Assembly: GCA_012735455.1 (NCBI GenBank) | Contig: JAAYHG010000088.1 | Location: forward strand, 1 to 16,070 | DNA length: 16,070 nucleotides | From: Bacillota bacterium | GTDB taxonomy: Bacteria; Bacillota; DTU030; DUMP01 | Direction of reading: 5' to 3' | In this document: positions 14,112 through 16,070 of the stretch, piece after piece | How the letters are laid out: every line of letters begins with the position of its first letter | How positions within the stretch are numbered: the first letter of the stretch is position 1 | The notes under the pieces: model-generated | What the model saw: the letters and a program-made list of their open reading frames with translations, nothing else | Told to the model about the DNA's origin: nothing | The model's database searches: none | Program-made: the position numbers and the translations under genes

Positions 14112-14187
14112 TGGTAGCCCTATGGGGACTCGAACCCCAGTTTCCGCCGTGAGAGGGCGGCGTCCTAGACCGCTAGACGATAGGGCC
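14112..14187 (-). tRNA. tRNA-Glu (CUC)
   Basis: A 76-base cloverleaf on the minus strand. The acceptor stem is GGCCCTA with TAGGGCT (G1-U72 wobble), followed by A73 and an encoded CCA. The anticodon stem CCGCC/GGCGG encloses the loop CTCTCAC with anticodon CTC. The T arm contains GGTTCGAGTCC. A near-consensus promoter lies upstream. Its U8 could be a target of the ThiI enzyme in this window only if position 8 is U; it reads TATCG after the acceptor stem, so T8 is present. Confidence 0.97.
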
Positions 14188-14207
14188 ACATCTTCTCGCC
14201 AGTTGAC

Positions 14208-14236
14208 ATTATAGCATCACCCCGATTCTTCGTCAA
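14208..14236 (-). promoter_or_regulatory. Sigma-A promoter of tRNA-Glu
   Basis: On the minus strand, TTGACG (14231-14236), 17 bases, then a perfect TATAAT (14208-14213), about 20 bases before the mature tRNA 5' end. Confidence 0.88.
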
Positions 14237-14240
14237 CCCC

Positions 14241-15035
14241 TTAGGGGGCATACAAGTGTTGGTACCTGCGGACACTGGGTTTTTCTCCTACATAGATCCC
14301 GTAGCCAAGAAAAGCATAAATTTTAGGCACAAATCTTGTGGCCAGGAGGTAACGGCGAGACCCTGGGTTGGTGTAAAAGAGCTGTAGCTGCCGCCACGAA
14401 GAGCGAAAGACCTCCGGCCAGCCATAGCGCCGGACAATTTGTTTAAGTTCCTGTCTTAGGTTAACTCCATGGATGCGAATCTCCAGGGCTGTAAGACCTG
14501 CACCCTTTAGCAGCTCTTCCCATGCATCTGGCAGCAAGACCTCCGCCGCATCACTCAAGACCCCTTCAACAAAGTGTACATAGCCAGGCGGCGGTGTCCT
14601 AAGCCACGTAGGTTCGTTAAGCCCGATGCGTGCGCCGCTCTTGGCCACCCGTACATACTCACCCAATGCCATGGCTTTTTCAGCGATGAACACCGTCACC
14701 GACTCGGCAATTACAGCGTCAAAGCTGCTATCCGGAAAGGGTAGTTCGCGCGCATCCGCCTCCAAGAACTCCACCCTGTCCGCCACCCCCTCACGCTCGG
14801 CTCTGTGCCGGGCGTGCTCCAGCATGCCTGAGGATAAGTCAACACCCACCACAGTACAACCAAGGCGTTTTACCAACTGGCAGGCTGTTACGCCTACACC
14901 GCAACCCACATCCAAAACGCACATACCGTCTTTCAATGCACAAAGCTGAATCAACTCTTCCGTGGCCTCAAGACCGCCCAGGTGCCTGGTAAAACCAATC
15001 CGCGTTTGTATGTCAAAAACGCTGGCTTGAGTCAT
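14241..15035 (-). CDS. Class I SAM-dependent methyltransferase, substrate unknown
   Basis: A 264-residue methyltransferase. Motif I is VLDVGCGVG (40-48), the ribose-binding acid is Asp66 in VVGVDLSSGML, and the adenine/motif IV part is EADARELPFPDSSFDAV. This is the UbiE/Methyltransf_11 type, acting on small molecules or lipids. The C-terminal third (NPGSRRYLLATRFVPKIYAFLGYG) is more hydrophobic and may face a lipid substrate. No biosynthetic partner is adjacent. The ATG at 15035 has GAAGGAGGG upstream; the frame from 15053 would cover that site. A sigma-K-like promoter precedes it, which suggests late mother-cell expression during sporulation. Confidence 0.85.
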   Translation of the reverse strand: MTQASVFDIQTRIGFTRHLGGLEATEELIQLCALKDGMCVLDVGCGVGVTACQLVKRLGCTVVGVDLSSGMLEHARHRAEREGVADRVEFLEADARELPFPDSSFDAVIAESVTVFIAEKAMALGEYVRVAKSGARIGLNEPTWLRTPPPGYVHFVEGVLSDAAEVLLPDAWEELLKGAGLTALEIRIHGVNLRQELKQIVRRYGWPEVFRSSWRQLQLFYTNPGSRRYLLATRFVPKIYAFLGYGIYVGEKPSVRRYQHLYAP

Positions 15036-15080
15036 GCTTTCACCCTCCTTCAAGCTGGTTTCAGGGTCCTACTACTCAGC

Positions 15081-15109
15081 TAGCCTATGCCATAGGGTGA
15101 TGCGCTGTG
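15081..15109 (-). promoter_or_regulatory. Sigma-K-like promoter of the methyltransferase gene
   Basis: On the minus strand, CACA (15106-15109), 16 bases, then CATAGGCTA (15081-15089), a full match to mACm-16-CATAnnnTA. The leader would be about 38 bases. Confidence 0.55.
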
Positions 15110-15154
15110 ACCATTATTCACGGCCCGTGGCGCAAAAATCTGCTACAGCCCAAG

Positions 15155-15183
15155 CACACTGGCGAGGGCACCTGCATACTTTA
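15155..15183 (+). promoter_or_regulatory. Sigma-K-like promoter of the 111-residue gene
   Basis: CACA (15155-15158), 16 bases, then CATACTTTA (15175-15183), a full match to mACm-16-CATAnnnTA. The leader would be about 28 bases and includes the AAGGAGGT site. Confidence 0.6.
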
Positions 15184-15217
15184 TGACAACTAAATCGAAG
15201 GAGGTCACGGTGGGACT

Positions 15218-15553
15218 ATGGAGAAAGACTTTGGTCAGTTGCCACACGACTTTCAGGCCTTCTTGAACCCCGAAAACATAGAAGCTGCCATAGCCCAAGC
15301 CCAAGAAACCTTGAACAACCCAGAGAAGATTCAGGAGGTGCTTGAAAAAAGCGGCATTCCCAGCGAAGCCATGGCCAATCCGGAACTGCTTCTTAAGATA
15401 ACCCAGGACATGGTGAAAGCCCTGGACCCAGAAATCAAGAAGTCTCTTAGTAGTTTTGTCGATCAAGTGCTGGCTGGAGCGCCAACCCCACCACCCCAGG
15501 AGATACAAGGCTTCCTCCAAGACATCCTTGTCACAGAGGACGGAGACAAATAG
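15218..15553 (+). CDS. Small helical protein with NPE repeats, unknown function
   Basis: A 111-residue protein of no family I recognise. It is hydrophilic and probably all helical, without signal peptide, membrane segment or cysteine. Short repeats start with NPE or DPE at residues 17, 34, 54 and 70, each opening a helix, loosely like the NP-rich turns of STI1-type repeats. A Pro-rich hinge (GAPTPPPQE) precedes the last helix. The ribosome binding site AAGGAGGT lies rather far upstream of the ATG (13 bases), with GGTGGG in between. A sigma-K-like promoter and a strong terminator frame it as a single gene. A late-sporulation, perhaps coat-associated, protein is my inference. The overlapping opposite-strand frame is a shadow. 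Confidence 0.75.
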   Translation: MEKDFGQLPHDFQAFLNPENIEAAIAQAQETLNNPEKIQEVLEKSGIPSEAMANPELLLKITQDMVKALDPEIKKSLSSFVDQVLAGAPTPPPQEIQGFLQDILVTEDGDK

Positions 15554-15570
15554 CAGGTTAATAAGAAAAC

Positions 15571-15589
15571 CCCCGGCCCAAGGCCGGGG
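15571..15589. terminator. Bidirectional terminator between converging small genes
   Basis: CCCCGGCC (15571-15578) pairs with GGCCGGGG (15582-15589) around CAA. The plus strand continues ACTTTCTTT and the minus strand GTTTTCTTATT, serving both the 111-residue gene and the YjcZ-like gene. Confidence 0.82.
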
Positions 15590-15603
15590 ACTTTCTTTAG
15601 CTG

Positions 15604-15744
15604 TTAGATGCCACCGCCAAAGAAACCGAAGAAGAAGAAGAAAACAAACACAATGATGATTGGAATGAACCACCACCACCAAGTGGTGAACCATCCGCCT
15701 GCAGTACCACCGCCACCGAACCACTGTTGTGCCTTATCGGTCAT
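15604..15744 (-). CDS. Tiny Trp/Phe-rich membrane protein, YjcZ-like
   Basis: A 46-residue ORF. A glycine-rich start (WFGGGGTAGG, 8-17) leads to four consecutive Trp (22-25), a single hydrophobic helix (IPIIIVFVFFFFFGFF, 27-42) and a C-terminal GGGI. Gly-rich ends with one aromatic membrane helix resemble the YjcZ-type small sporulation proteins of Firmicutes, but the similarity is one of style, not a firm homology. The ATG at 15744 has AAGGGGGG upstream, a sigma-K/sigma-E-like promoter further up, and a shared terminator behind. Four genetic signals in the right places make it credible despite its size. Confidence 0.7.
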   Translation of the reverse strand: MTDKAQQWFGGGGTAGGWFTTWWWWFIPIIIVFVFFFFFGFFGGGI

Positions 15745-15770
15745 CTTGGGCCCCCCTTGCCTTATTGTAT

Positions 15771-15790
15771 AGAAAGCGGGGATGCTTTCT
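15771..15790. other. Hairpin in the leader of the YjcZ-like gene
   Basis: AGAAAGC (15771-15777) pairs with GCTTTCT (15784-15790) around GGGGAT. It falls in the predicted leader of the tiny gene and 33 bases past the adenine deaminase stop. No T-run follows; it may be a weak terminator, an mRNA stabiliser or nothing. Confidence 0.35.
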
Positions 15791-15796
15791 CAGGAT

Positions 15797-15825
15797 CAAT
15801 GTATGAACGGCAGGGAGAAATGGTT
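15797..15825 (-). promoter_or_regulatory. Sigma-K/sigma-E-like promoter of the YjcZ-like gene
   Basis: On the minus strand, AACC (15822-15825), 16 bases, then CATACATTG (15797-15805). It is one base off the sigma-K -10 and a full match to the sigma-E -10 CATACAnT. The -35 overlaps the adenine deaminase stop codon. Confidence 0.45.
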
Positions 15826-16070
15826 ACATCCCTAAAATGGTGTCAACAAACTGGAAGTTAATGGTATCAACTAATCCTCGGTTTGTAATTCTTAGCTCTG
15901 GAATCACTGGCAGAGAAAGGAGCGCCATGGTCATGAAAGGCGAAACTAAATGGCAACCCAACGCCCGCCAGGCCTTCTCCAGGGCTAACACCTTTTCATT
16001 TACCTTTTCTACCCGTTCCGGTGACATAAGGCCAGCGATTGGCAGTGGGAGCAGGGCAAGCACCTGTCTC
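15824..16070 (-). CDS. ade: Adenine deaminase, C-terminal end (partial)
   Basis: Only the last 81 or so residues are in the window; the rest lies beyond the right edge. They match the C-terminal region of the amidohydrolase-type adenine deaminase, which converts adenine to hypoxanthine. The signatures are LPLPIAGLMS, the helix EKVLALEKAWRALGC, and SPFMTMALLSLPVIPELRITNRGLVD followed by FVDTI. The apparent GTG start at 16063 is an internal valine: the frame stays open to the window edge. Catalytic residues are in the missing part. There is no strong terminator after it. Confidence 0.92.
   Translation of the reverse strand, partial: RQVLALLPLPIAGLMSPERVEKVNEKVLALEKAWRALGCHLVSPFMTMALLSLPVIPELRITNRGLVDTINFQFVDTILGM

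Noticed and set aside
15143..15724. A 193-codon open frame on the minus strand across the 111-residue gene and the YjcZ-like gene
   Set aside because: It has no ribosome binding site, a composition unlike a real protein, and covers two genes with better signals.
1..16070. CRISPR arrays, insertion sequences, prophage modules or toxin-antitoxin pairs
   Set aside because: I found no spaced direct repeats, transposase or integrase motifs, or phage structural genes. The holin-like protein alone is not enough to call a prophage.

Overview
The window comes from a chromosome of an endospore-forming Firmicute. Class Clostridia is most likely, in the range of Moorella- or Desulfotomaculum-like organisms, but I cannot fix the genus. 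The grounds are the sporulation genes (a SipL-like coat protein, YabG, CotF-type and YjcZ-like proteins), the veg-yabG pair, RNase J, strong AGGAGG ribosome binding sites, frequent GTG/TTG starts, moderate GC and the lack of phage or transposon genes.

Layout. (1) 1-1080: a secreted CAP-domain protein on the minus strand, preceded by a structured gap. (2) 1085-5050: a spore locus. A three-repeat SPOCS/DUF3794 plus LysM protein (SipL-like), veg and the protease gene yabG lie on the minus strand. Between sipL and veg sit three small plus-strand genes: a ferritin-like ORF interrupted by an in-frame TGA, a CotF-type coat protein, and a holin-like membrane protein whose ribosome binding site lies in a hairpin. 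(3) 5186-9590: a minus-strand run of cysteine desulfurase, thiI, RNase J and an orphan small ORF, linking sulfur transfer to tRNA and RNA turnover. (4) 9689-11686: a plus-strand DedA/VTT membrane protein convergent with a phasin-like/DegV pair. (5) 11927-14236: a secreted GH18 hydrolase with a stalk domain, a ComB-family phosphatase and tRNA-Glu(CUC). (6) 14241-16070: a methyltransferase divergent from a 111-residue protein, a tiny Trp/Phe-rich YjcZ-like protein, and the C-terminal end of adenine deaminase cut by the window edge.

How the genes fit together. Several genes (sipL-like, yabG, the methyltransferase, the 111-residue gene, the YjcZ-like gene) have an upstream match to the late mother-cell sigma-K pattern (mACm, 16 bases, CATAnnnTA). 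This suggests that much of the window makes or matures the spore surface. Housekeeping genes (veg, tRNA-Glu, the phasin/DegV pair) instead have clear sigma-A promoters. The points most worth checking are the in-frame TGA, the hairpin over the holin-like gene's ribosome binding site, the divergent sigma-K-like pair around 15036-15217, and the histidine-rich insertion in the SipL-like protein. All promoter and family calls were made by eye from the sequence.
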